Made by a program: the position numbers and the translations under genes. The notes below the pieces were generated by a model. The model saw only the letters and a list, made by a program, of their open reading frames with translations. It was not told where the DNA came from and ran no database searches. From the NCBI GenBank assembly GCA_029204045.2, contig CM055077.1, positions 7,579,221 through 7,643,220 on the forward strand: a stretch of DNA of 64,000 nucleotides, written 5' to 3'. Each line of letters opens with the position of its first letter. Position 1 is the first letter of the stretch. The DNA is from Tillandsia leiboldiana (lineage: Eukaryota > Streptophyta > Magnoliopsida > Poales > Bromeliaceae). Shown here piece by piece: positions 1 to 9,583 of the stretch.

Positions 1-375
1 AGCCGAGTGGCACTCATGACCACGAGGTGGTAGAGACAGTTGATATAAGTTTGTTGTATCGACATAGAGGTTGGTGTCGAAAGGTATGAGCTATACCTTC
101 TGTTGATTCCGGTAGGAGTCGTGTTCCCAACATGATGTTGGCAACAGATTACAGTATTCACTTTTCTTTTGATAAGTATGTTGGCTGCAGACAATGTACT
201 GTCAAAAGAGCGGTTTGAAGTACCCATTCCCGTCAGGGAAATATTATAATTGGGTCTATTTGTTTGCTTACTTGAGTTTTTAGTTCCAAGTTGTCTCTGA
301 ACAACGATATTATGGCTTCAGTGACTGTACCCAGACTGTATTAGACCTTAGGTAGGTCTCAGACAGATCACGTGC

Positions 376-412
376 AAAAAAAAAAAAAAAAAAAAAAAAA
401 ATATATATATAT
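376..412. repeat. Poly-A tract followed by (TA)n
   Basis: About 26 A residues are followed by about five TA units. This could be the old tail of a retroposed RNA or a simple expansion. I could not find a target duplication around it. Confidence 0.7.
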
Positions 413-631
413 GTGGGTTAAGCCATAATGTGGACAATCGTCCTAACTTGTGATCACTAGCCACGTTGATCTCGCCAGATTTGGCAACCGAGTTGATAAT
501 AGAAATATCTGGATTAAGCTATAAGTTGGACGACGTGTCAAAACTGGATATGTTAAGTATTATTAAAGGTGACTCTGGGATGTCATGTATTATGTGACCC
601 AGAAAGAGTATTGAAATCGGATTGCCATATT

Positions 632-700
632 GGATGCGATCATACCAGCACTAAAGCACCAGATCTCGTCAGAGTTTCGCAGTTTAGCGTGCTGGTGCGG
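632..700 (+). pseudogene. 5S rRNA-like fragment (5' two thirds)
   Basis: The first 29 bases match the 5' end of the 5S genes of this window, including the variant AAAGCACC. Similarity continues with substitutions through the box A and intermediate-element region to about RNA nucleotide 67, then fades. The flanks do not resemble the 5S spacer of the array, and the orientation is opposite to it. It could be a retroposed 5S copy, a 5S-derived SINE head, or a relic of array shuffling. It is not a functional gene because box C is missing. Confidence 0.65.
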
Positions 701-1354
701 TGTAGCCTGGGTTGAACGTATGGCATATCTGCGTGAACCCTAGTCGATGGGGCTTAAAACATAAATCGTTAAGCCTTAAAAATTTGACATGTCCAAATCA
801 GACTATTAAGTCTTTGAGGATGTCGGAACCTAGTTTTTGAATATCAGTGACATTAAAGGACTAGTTTAGCCGGATATTTCGGCAGTATAAATGAGCAGGT
901 GAAATTAACCAGCTTTGTTCTTTGGGGCAATATAGTGCCTGGTTGGCAAGCCAAGTTTCAGTTCTAATCTGGGTGGCGAAATGTATGAATGCCACAAGTG
1001 AGTATGAATAGGAAGCGGAAAATTTCTCGAACCGCTTGTATCCACAGATGAAATTTTTATAGAACTGAAAGTATGGTGATCTTGGATAACATCTTAATGT
1101 GTCTGTTAGTTCGTAAGAACGTTAAAGATGTTTTGGACAATATAGTCAAAGATCTGAAAGATCATAACTAGGGTACGACCACACCGTTATATCCCATAAC
1201 CTATGTGGTATCTTTGTGAACCGGAATTTTAGCAGTTTGGGTGAAATAAAAATGGTGGACCAGAGTGTTATCGCAAACAGCACAGTACCAGGTGCATTGA
1301 CATTAGGGACCGTGTATGTCCGGTCATGAGCGAATTATCTGGCTAACATTTAGC

Positions 1355-2160
1355 GTGAAGCCTCTTTTGCCACAACACAGTGGTATATTATGGCTCTAAG
1401 TGAGTCATCCAGACTTGGGGAGGTTATGCTAAAGGCATGTGTACTTAAGTATGAGACGGCTGGTACCGCTATTTTCCTTTGGAAAGGTTCGCCTATAACA
1501 ATAGTATTAGGCAAATATTGGTATGGCTCCTTATGAGGCATTGTACGGGCGCCGATGTCGATTTCCCATCTGCTGGAATGACGTCGGTAAGCGCCGTGTA
1601 ATCGGACTAGAGTTACTCGAGGAGGCTGAGGCCAGTGTGCGCGTGGCAAGACAGCAGTTGCTGACCGCGCAGAGCAGGCAGAAAAGCTAAGTGGACCAGC
1701 GACGACGAGATTTGGAGTTCCAAGTTGGTGACCATGCCTTGTTGAAGGTGTCGCCAACTCGTGGAATCAAGTGATTTAGGATCCGCAACATGCGTAATCC
1801 CCGGATTGTCGATCCCTTTGAAATACTAAAGCGTGTTGGTCCTATAGCTTATCGATTGCTCTTCCTCCTAGCCTCGCCTATGTACATAACATTTTTCACA
1901 ATTCTATGCTCTATAAGTACATCAGGAAATCCTTTGTAGTCGTTAGCCCTTGCTGTCCAACTTCGTGAGGATCTGAGCTATGATAATGCGCCTTGAGATC
2001 CCTGCATGAGTTGAAAAGAAGCTGAGAAGCATGTCAATCCCTTATGTAAGGTGCAATGGGAGGAATTACGAGGAACGCAAGCCACTTGTAAGCGTGAGTT
2101 GAACTGATGAAGCGTTTTCCCTCAAAGATTGACTCCTAGTTGTACTAAGTTTCGGGGACG
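1355..2160 (+). pseudogene. Ty3/gypsy chromovirus integrase C-terminus and chromodomain, decayed
   Basis: Broken frames read an integrase tail in the usual chromovirus order: a decayed segment with MLKACVLKY, then FAYNNS, then MAPYEALYGRRCR near 1522, then ARQQLLTAQSRQKS and LEFQVGDHALLKVSP, then FEILKRVGPIAYRL (GPF/Y-type module) near 1815-1860. A weak chromodomain-like stretch with VQWEEL lies near 2050, and the frame closes with FRGRNFF at about 2150-2170. Several stops and frameshifts interrupt it. The terminal motif directly before a polypurine tract and an LTR start is typical of Tekay/Del-type chromoviruses. Upstream gag, protease and RT were not found. Integrase would insert element cDNA, but this copy cannot. 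Confidence 0.85.
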
Positions 2161-2170
2161 AAACTTCTTT

Positions 2171-2184
2171 TTAGGAGGGAGTAA
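2171..2184 (+). other. Polypurine tract of chromovirus A1
   Basis: A purine-rich run TTAGGAGGGAG immediately precedes the LTR start TGTAGTAATCC. This is the expected plus-strand primer site, and it marks the following LTR as the 3' LTR of the element whose integrase lies upstream. Confidence 0.75.
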
Positions 2185-5100
2185 TGTAGTAATCCGAAAT
2201 ATTTTATTTTTAATAAATAAATTAAAGGTGATTTTCAGCCTGAGTTCGGATGCAAAAGACTTATATTGACCTACTTGGTCAATCGCCTGTGTGCTAGTTG
2301 CACGAATTACGAGATAAAAAGGCTAACTTCTAATCCGGACATGATCTTGGAAATCCGAGTTGACCGTTGCGATCGTCTCGTCGAACTGAGCGAGATTCAT
2401 ATTCAGCACTTTTCGATCCGACGGTTGGATCTTCCATAAATCAAAGAAGAAGCAAGTGAATTTTGTAACTAATAAGGAATAGTGGTCTGCGCACAGTAAC
2501 TTAAGTTAATACTGTAGATGAACAGTAACCCTGGATTTCGGGTCTTCATCGATTGCAACGTGGACTATTTCACTATTCGGAGTCCGAAAATAGTGATCCA
2601 GGTAGTCGTTTCAATCGGCCTTGTCGATCCGGACACAATGACGCTGACGGAATTTCCGTCTGACGATTCTAGAATCTCGAGAAGCGTGAAAACTGTGATT
2701 TTGGACAGTTTTTATGGACCCAAAAATTATCCGGACACCGTGTCGAAAAATAAAAATCACCGTCTTGAAGTTTTCGATGTTCCGGACGCGTTGGCGAAAT
2801 CAGTTTGTCGTTCTGACGAGCGAAACACCTCGAAAAGCTAAAAATACGAGGAAGGAAGGGTATTTTTCAAATTTATATGTTGGGGAGGGATTTATGTGCA
2901 AAAAGGACATAATAGAGTTGAGGACTTAGCTCTAAACACCGGATATAGAAGGGGGGGTTTTGAAATTGCTCATTACGCATGAAAATCCAGGCTGTAACCG
3001 CGTGCGACTCCTCGTTGCTCCACCCCCACGCGTGAGACTTCTTTAATGCACTCTGGAAGTTTCCTCGTTGCTTCTTCATCTCCCCCGCAGCCACCAGACG
3101 CCACCACCTTCCCCAGAGCAACCGCAAGTGAGGAAGAAAGAGAACCCCAAAAGCTTGAAGCTTCTCGGGTTGAAGTTGGGATCGTGGCTGGGAGTCACTT
3201 GGGGGGGCTCAAGACTAAATCGCAGTGGTCCTCGGGGTGGCCGCGACCGAGCCTGGACATCTCCGACTGTCGCCGTCGCCGCACGCCACCACGAGCTTCC
3301 TTCTTCTCCACTGATTGTCCGGCGAGCCGAGGCCGTCACCGTGCCTCCGGTTGCCGGCGGGAGGACACCTTTGCCGGAAGTTGGATTATTGGCCGAGCTA
3401 CACCACGGGGTTTTCCGACCGTTAAAAACGTGATCAAGACCGTTGATCTTATTCCTTTTGGTGACTGAAAGCCTTCCCCAAAGTCCCGTGTTGATCGGAC
3501 GAGGATCCTAGCCGCACGAGCCAACCCTCACTTACGGGTTTTTGAACACTTCGCCGGAGTGCCTTTTTCCGGCGCCGCCGCTTGCTCCCGACCCAAGCCA
3601 ACCCTGTAGGAAGCTTACTGGAGTTGAGGGGATCCTCTTGATCCATCTTGCACCGGGCCCGAAGCCGCCGACCGGATTCCGCCATTAGAGCCTCCATTTT
3701 CCGGCGAACTCGGATTCCGGCCAACCCGGAGCTTCGCGAGGTGGGGGAACAGCTCAGGTAGGTTCCTTAGGTTTAAATAAGGCCACCTATGTATTTGCAT
3801 GGAGATGTTAACGTGCGGTTTGTCATTTTGGAAGTTGCACCCTTTTTCTTTGGCCGAGGTTGTCGCCGCCGCCGCCTCTGGCCGTCGGCGGAGGGTCAGA
3901 CTTGGACCAAACCTCTTCTGGGAATGTCTCCTAACTTGTGCTCATCTTTGCTGGAACTTGGCAGCAGGTTCTTTCCAAGTTGGTGCAACCCGAGAATTGA
4001 GCAAGTAAAGGTGTGGCTCCGGCCAACTCTCGGGCCATCCTCCGGCCAACTTCAGGTGAGCACAACATTCTCCTGTGATTAGTAAACATGATGCTCATGT
4101 AATATCCCAAGTTGATCTAGTGAATAATTGTAGTGGCCATTGTGGATTAGAGAGCTATTAAGGGTGTTGCTCCGGTGATCTTTTCCGGCCACTTTCCGGC
4201 ATACCCGAGGTGAGCATCACTGTCCTCTGCCCATACTGAGTATCATGCTTCAATTATTTTATAATTTGATTAAGTATAAGAAGTGATGTAGCATGTGTTG
4301 TAATTGGACCCTAAGTGTTTATGGGCCAATTTTGTAGATGGGCTTTGTATTGACCCAAGCCCGTGAGCACGAGCTTCGTCTCGCTAAACCAGACGCGCTG
4401 AAAATTATGGCGCTGGTTTTGGTTGCCCGGATTTAGAGAACGGATCGAAACAGGGTTCAAATTGATGTAGTTATGCAATTGTAAGAGTTATTATGGACTA
4501 AGTTGCAAATGTAACACCCTGGCTGTCTTTAGACAGTATTTACACGCCTTCTAGTCATTTTGTTAAGTTCCGTAGGCTCTCGTTGAGCGGGAATCGGATA
4601 TTGTCTCGTAAATTGGCGAAATCGCCGGTTTTACGGTTTACGGCGTGAGTTTCGCATTCGGTTTAGATTTCTGGTCGTCTGTTGTCATCTTTGGTTATTC
4701 CCGACACTGTCCTGGCTGGTCCAGTGTTTTTGGTGTTTCGTCGGGAAACTCCGAAGCCGAATTAGGCTTCCTGTGAGTTGTGCGAATATTGTTGGCAACA
4801 TTTGGACACCGGAAATTACGATTTTGCCCCTGTCTGCCCGAACATCGAGGTGATGATGCTAGGGTCAGTAGGTGTGGTTTGGCAGTGTTTGGATGTACAT
4901 AAACTGTCGGCGGGTCAGTTTCTAAGTTTCGGTAATTTTCCGAAAACTCTGGTTAAAGCCTAGTTTTGGCTAAGTCCCCAGTGTTAGCGACAGGACGTTA
5001 TAGTATTGTCAGGATGGGCATGAGCGAGTCTGTTACTGATTCCAGTTATATGTTCAGGGCCTAGCAGTTCAGCACCCGCGTTCCAGTAGACCTGCGGGAG

Positions 5101-6426
5101 TTCGGGATCGGCCTACATTGAGGTGGGTTATCTTCGGTCCGGGCTTTATCTTTTCGGCCCTCTGGTTGCTTTAGTCCAGTTGGACACTTGTTTTTGATTT
5201 CAGCCCTGATTATGCCTACATGTGCTTGTTCCTATATAATAGGAGTTCTAGTCTCAGTTCCTGGCATGATTTCATCAGTATCGATCCCGATGGGATTTTC
5301 CTCGCTTCTCGCCGACTATCCGGTCCACCGACCGTGGATTTAGATTCAGCATTGTGATTTGCATCAGCATCGATATCCCGATGGGGATTTTCCTCGGCTT
5401 CTCGCCGTCTGTCCGGTCTACCGACCGTGGACTGAGATTTAGCATTATGATTGCTATGGAGTCTATACCTACTCTAGATTATGACATTTCCTGTTACTTG
5501 TCATTATTCCAGTACAGTTGATACTTGTGGTCTGATCATGCTTCGTAGCTATCAGTTAGTACACTGCATTGATACCCTGAGATACTTGCATTTATATTCC
5601 AGTTATGCATGATAGACCATGATTGATTGATTATTGCTGCTAGTTTCATGTCTCTTGTCATATGACCTTATTCAGATATGCATGATTGATTCTGATTGAT
5701 TGATACAGACAGATGATTGTTTCCCTGTTGGGATACCTCGGCTTGTTGCCGACTACCCGGTCATTAGACCGCGAGATTTGAGCATAGCATGATGATTGCC
5801 ACGCACTGCTGTACTTCACGTACACTGACGGTTTGGCCACCGTCATAGTGTTCTTTACCGTAAAGTGGTCTAGAGAAAAGACCCGTGAGCTTGTTGCACT
5901 AGGACTGCTTGGCGCTGTAAGTGCAGGTTATGTCAGCGGATGGGGTGCTGTACAGTGGCTTAGCCTGAGGTCCTTGGGACCAATACTGGCGTTGATTGGG
6001 TACTTAGTTCTTTTATTGACGCATTCTTATTATCTTCGCTCTGTATTGATAATATTTTACCCTGTACCCTTACTGCTCATTTCAGATTGATTATCTCGTT
6101 TACATACTATATGTCCATCATTTACTACTTGCAGTTTCACTACCCTTTATTATACCTGCTTATAGTCAGTTGTCTTGGATTTTGTTGATTATCAAGATCG
6201 CTATTTATTCAGCTTTACCTAGACCGTACTATCCGCAGATTATTGTCCCAGTAGTCCGCTTAGCGATTTCTCCAGCTCGTTCGTGCCACTGGGTGCACTC
6301 CGGTGGATCTCACACCCTGTTGACTTTTTTCAGCGTCGTTCGGTATGGGAGATGCGTCGGACGATCCAGTGAGCCTGTCCGATGAGCTGTCCCCCTGATG
6401 AAGTTATGATGATTGAATTCCCGATG
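2185..6426 (+). mobile_element. Chromovirus 3' LTR, family A copy 1 (runs into gap)
   Basis: The LTR starts TGTAGTAATCC after the polypurine tract and runs at least 4.2 kb to the assembly gap. Its order of blocks matches the other family A LTRs (14343-19436, 20921-24910, 53116-57273). It has an AT-rich 5' part, GC-rich CCGG-laden modules around 3050-4250, a hairpin plus palindrome at 5822-5865, and a decayed UCCG hairpin near 6291. Short open frames inside are not conserved and are not called as genes. It is more diverged than the other copies, which fits an older insertion. The 3' end and any target duplication are lost in the gap. Confidence 0.85.
5822..5865 (+). promoter_or_regulatory. Conserved hairpin and palindrome module, LTR A1
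   Basis: ACACTGACGGT and ACCGTCATAGTGT flank the loop TTGGCC and pair over 11 bp with a 2-nt bulge. CTTTACCGTAAAG follows, a near-palindrome missing one base relative to other copies. The same order recurs in LTR families A, B and D. Its function is unknown; a structured leader or cis signal is my inference. Confidence 0.6.
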
Positions 6427-6526
6427 NNNNNNNNNNNNNNNNNNNNNNNNNNNNNNNNNNNNNNNNNNNNNNNNNNNNNNNNNNNNNNNNNNNNNNNNNN
6501 NNNNNNNNNNNNNNNNNNNNNNNNNN
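6427..6526. other. Assembly gap (100 N)
   Basis: Exactly 100 N, the usual placeholder for a gap of unknown size. It separates the chromovirus LTR from the sirevirus-like 3' region, so the junction between these elements is not visible. Confidence 0.99.
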
Positions 6527-6684
6527 TATTTTTAAAATTCTTTTTGCAAAACTAATTTGATTTTTAGTCTCTCTACATGATTATGATTGTTTGGGTACAA
6601 TTTTTCAAATTTTTGAAAATTAATAATTTTTTCATGTGTTCTTGAGTTGGTCTTCACAGGATACATTTTTCACTAGCGATCAAA

Positions 6685-7473
6685 ATGGTGATCACATGGA
6701 TTATTTTCCTACTTGCTGCCATGGTTCATGTCAAGGATACTGCCAAGCCTAAGAAGGCTAAGAGAACGAAGAGAGCTCAGAATGATTCCGACACGGAGTC
6801 GGAAACGGAATCAATTGATTGGGATGAGCTTCAAGTTGAAGCAACAACTGTTCCCACTGCTTCAAAGGGAAAGGCGCCTGCGGAAACGTCAAAGGCTCCT
6901 CCTACTACTGCTGAAAAGGGCAAAGCTCCCATGGAAGAAACTTCTGGGAAGACAAAAAGAAAAAGACTTGCTCGACGACTTGGACGAGCTCGGGGTATTG
7001 AAATAAATGAAACAGGTCAAGCAAAAACAAAGGATACTCCTCAAACTGAAACTGAGTCTGAAGACGATTGGGACACATTTCTTGATGAAGTACAATAAGG
7101 TATTGATGAAGAAAATAAGGTTTACCTAAAGAGCAAGAAGCTGACAAAGTCTTCCACAAGGAAAAAGAATGTGCCAAGCAATGAACCTCTTGACAATTCA
7201 CACTCTTTGCCAAGAAGATCTCCTCGGAATGAAGGACAGACTGCTCCGTCAATTGTCACACAACGTTCTTCAAATTCCAGAAGAGTCGACCAAAAGGCAA
7301 ACTTAGAGTCTTCCATCAATCAAGACCGAGATAAACTGGCTCTTGCACTCAGAAAAATGTCCAAGGACATATATGAGATGAAACAAGAATGTTCTACGAT
7401 GTCGGAAATGCTTAAAGGAATCTTGAAGAAACTAGGCTGCACGAGCTCTGAAGACTCTGACTCAGATGATTAA
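6685..7473 (+). pseudogene. Sirevirus-type 3' (env-like position) ORF with one in-frame stop
   Basis: One frame stays open from an ATG at 6685 to 7473 except for a single TAA at 7096-7098, giving about 262 codons. The first dozen residues are hydrophobic. The rest is very polar: a Lys/Arg-rich stretch near residues 20-32, acidic Ser/Asp/Glu runs, repeated KGKAP motifs, a basic RKRLARRLGRARG segment, a predicted short coiled coil near the end, and an acidic tail EDSDSDD. It lies just upstream of a long 3' UTR, polypurine tract and LTR. That is where sireviruses carry their variable env-like ORF. I recognise no fusion peptide or glycoprotein signature, so a surface-protein role is not supported. 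The true start may lie in the gap. A TTCACAG acceptor-like site precedes the ATG. Confidence 0.5.
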
Positions 7474-8196
7474 GTTGTCCTCAAACTTTTGTTGTGTTCA
7501 GATCTTAATCTTTTTGTGCAGGCTTTTACCTTCTTAGATTTTAGTTCAGTTTTTAGGACTTACTCTTAGTTCTAGTTCTTACATTTCCTTACATTTTTGA
7601 AATTTTTAACTCTCCTTAAATTTTTGTAATTTTGGCTTAGTTTGTGACAAAAAGGGGGAGAGAGTTTAGAGAGAACTTGAACAATGATGATGAACAATGA
7701 TGATGTGAAAACTGTGTGAATGGTGAACATCAAGGTAAGTATCACTTCAACTTCAACTTTGGTTTTTTATCTTGTGATTTGTTGCCTGTCTCTACTAACT
7801 ATCGACTAACTATTTGGGCATGTAATATGACTAACAAGTTGATGTTGGACTAACACTTTGTGACATTTGGTTTTTGAATGCATAGAAGATATGTTGGTTT
7901 TTGACTATGATTCTCTTACATATCTGAACTCTCAAATGTCATGATGATCAGATAAACTCTATCTCTGTACTTGGTTTTGTATGTTTCAATTCTTGAGGTA
8001 TCTAACGATTCTTTTTGTCAAAAATAATTTCTGTGTGCAGAAAGTACAGATGTCTAAGTCTAGAGTCTGTTTTAGAGTTTATCTCATGTTTTTAAATTTT
8101 TGGATCTCCATTGTAAATTTTTGTTGTATGGTGATAGCAACAAAAATATCTTTTTGAATTTTCTTTAGTGGATTTGTGTTTTGTCACGAAACCGCC
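7474..8196 (+). other. Sirevirus 3' untranslated region
   Basis: AT-rich non-coding sequence of 0.7 kb between the env-position ORF and the LTR. It contains a PPT-like tract GACAAAAAGGGGGAGAG near 7647-7663, a motif that recurs in the gag-only elements. No gene is seen. Confidence 0.65.
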
Positions 8197-8208
8197 AAAA
8201 GGGGAGAT
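8197..8208 (+). other. Polypurine tract before sirevirus LTR
   Basis: AAAAGGGGAGAT directly abuts the LTR start TGTTACGG. The preceding TTTGTCACGAAACCGCC block is shared with the gag-only element at 62481-62497. Confidence 0.85.
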
Positions 8209-8435
8209 TGTTACGGAATTTGAGTTGGCGTAATTTCGTGAAAGGTTCAAGTCTTGAAGATTGAAGGTGAAGAAGGTTGGATCATTTAACTCAATCTCAA
8301 GAAAGAAGAATTCAAAAGGATCAGGTATGTTTAACTAAAGATTTTTGGTGATCCGAATACTTCTTGTAGTGTAGAAACACCTGGAAGAATTTTTCATTGC
8401 ATAAAAATCAAAAACTGGACATGGGACATGTTCAG

Positions 8436-8719
8436 GATCCGGATCAGACATTCCAATCCGGATCCCGAAGGGTGTTCGTTCATACACTGGTTCAATCCGG
8501 ATCGCAGCATCTCATGATCCGGATCCCGAACACTAGTTTTACCTTTTTACTTGCATGATCCGGATCAGGATTTGCAATCCGGATCCCGAACGTTGATGTT
8601 TGGTGAAACTGTATGAACGATCCGGATCAGCCATTTCGATCCGGATCCCGAACTATTCTTTTTCTGGAAACCGTCTTTCTTGCTACTGCAATCCGGATCG
8701 CCGAAATCCGATCCGGATC
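8436..8719 (+). promoter_or_regulatory. Array of ten ATCCGGAT dyads upstream of TATA box
   Basis: Ten palindromic ATCCGGAT cores, most extended to GATCCGGATC, lie 65-350 bp upstream of the TATA box. Alternate copies are often followed by CCCGAA. Dyad-rich motif arrays in U3 are reported for sireviruses. Here they probably bind a dimeric factor, which is inference. Confidence 0.75.
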
Positions 8720-8784
8720 GCCGTCCGTAAAATTTCCAGAAATGGTAGGTTTTTGATTCTTATCTCCTTCCAAATGTTTCTAAC

Positions 8785-8794
8785 CTATAAATAG
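8785..8794 (+). promoter_or_regulatory. TATA box of sirevirus LTR
   Basis: CTATAAATAG stands at the same place in the copia LTRs of the window, downstream of the dyad array and upstream of the hairpin array. Transcription should start about 30 bp downstream, so U3 ends near 8825. Confidence 0.75.
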
Positions 8795-9087
8795 ACCCTA
8801 TGATTCTTTTTCTAGGGCTAATCCAAAGAGTGGCATATATTGAAAAAGACGGCCGTGATAGAATAATCCACATATAGAGAAGAAAGGAAATACTAGATTT
8901 AATTCTATGTTTCTTCATCTATAATTGATTGATTTGATTCTAGGTTTTCATACTCAGATTTTGAGTAGAATCAAATCAATGAATACTTAGATGGTATTTC
9001 CGATCTATTTCTAATCTAAGTATTCGGCGGATCATCACCACCCAAAAACAACGATTTCCCCAAAAATCGGCGCGTGGACTTGCGTGT

Positions 9088-9254
9088 CCTTGTGGATTCA
9101 AGGTTCAACCGCTCTCGTGGATTCGGAGCGAGGTACGTTCGTGGATTCGAAGCGTGCTACTGGGTGAAGACCGTGGATTCGGTCGGACGTCGTGGACTCG
9201 ACGTTGGACGCCGTGGATTCGGCGTTGGACGCAGATCGTGGATTCGAGACGCGT
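9088..9254 (+). promoter_or_regulatory. Seven tandem hairpins with TGGATT loop in sirevirus leader
   Basis: Seven loops, six TGGATT and one TGGACT, are each flanked by self-complementary arms that differ in sequence. Positions are 9088-9103 (CCTTG/CAAGG), 9110-9130 (CGCTC, bulged T, CG/CGGAGCG), 9135-9155 (ACGTTCG/CGAA, bulged G, CGT), 9169-9184 (GACCG/CGGTC), 9187-9204 (ACGTCG/CGACGT), 9208-9225 (ACGCCG/CGGCGT) and 9229-9254 (weaker, with an internal loop). They lie between the TATA box and the primer-binding site, so in the RNA leader. See the finding on covariation. Confidence 0.8.
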
Positions 9255-9552
9255 TGCGGAACGAGCGGAGAAGATCAACTAGGAGCGTATGGTAAAAGGT
9301 TGAGTCATCCGTGAGTACGTAAAATCACCTTGTACGTGTTTTAATTCTAGTGGATTTCACCGTGTTATCGGTCCCGTGGTTTTTTACTCCGGCTTGGAGT
9401 TTTTCCACGTAAAAATCTTGCGTGTTCATTTATATTTCCGCATTGGGTTTTATTGCGCAATGATTTTTTGAGTGTTTATTGTTTACACCTATTCACCCCC
9501 CTCTAGGTGTTTTTTCCCCTATTTAGATCTATATTACATATAACCCATAAAG

Positions 9553-9565
9553 TGGTATCAGAGCG
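9553..9565 (+). other. Primer-binding site (initiator tRNA-Met)
   Basis: TGGTATCAGAGCG, five bases after the LTR end, is the usual complement of the 3' end of plant initiator tRNA-Met. Confidence 0.9.
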
Positions 9566-9583
9566 GGAATAGGGTTGTAAACA

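Larger units (their letters stand above)
1..1354. other. Unassigned decayed sequence upstream of chromovirus integrase
   Basis: No open frame or domain is recognisable here. The stretch ends where decayed integrase begins, so it is probably older retroelement sequence mixed with other insertions. It contains a pure A tract running into TA repeats (376-412) and a 5S-like fragment (632-700), listed separately. I see no PBS, PPT or LTR end. Confidence 0.4.
8209..9547 (+). mobile_element. Sirevirus-type copia LTR shared by two internal regions
   Basis: About 1.34 kb, from TGTTACGG after a polypurine tract to ACCCA five bases before a tRNA-Met primer site. It therefore serves as 3' LTR for sequence on its left and 5' LTR for the gag on its right. 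The end is placed by comparison with the minus-strand fragment at 50562. U3 carries ten ATCCGGAT dyads (8436-8719), then a TATA box at 8785, then the TGGATT-loop hairpins at 9088-9254. The 3' end has the CACCCCCCTCTAG block seen in the other copia LTRs here. Confidence 0.85.

Noticed and set aside
3046..4082. Open frames of 60-140 codons in LTR A1
   Set aside because: Not conserved in the other family A copies at matching positions and lying in non-coding LTR.
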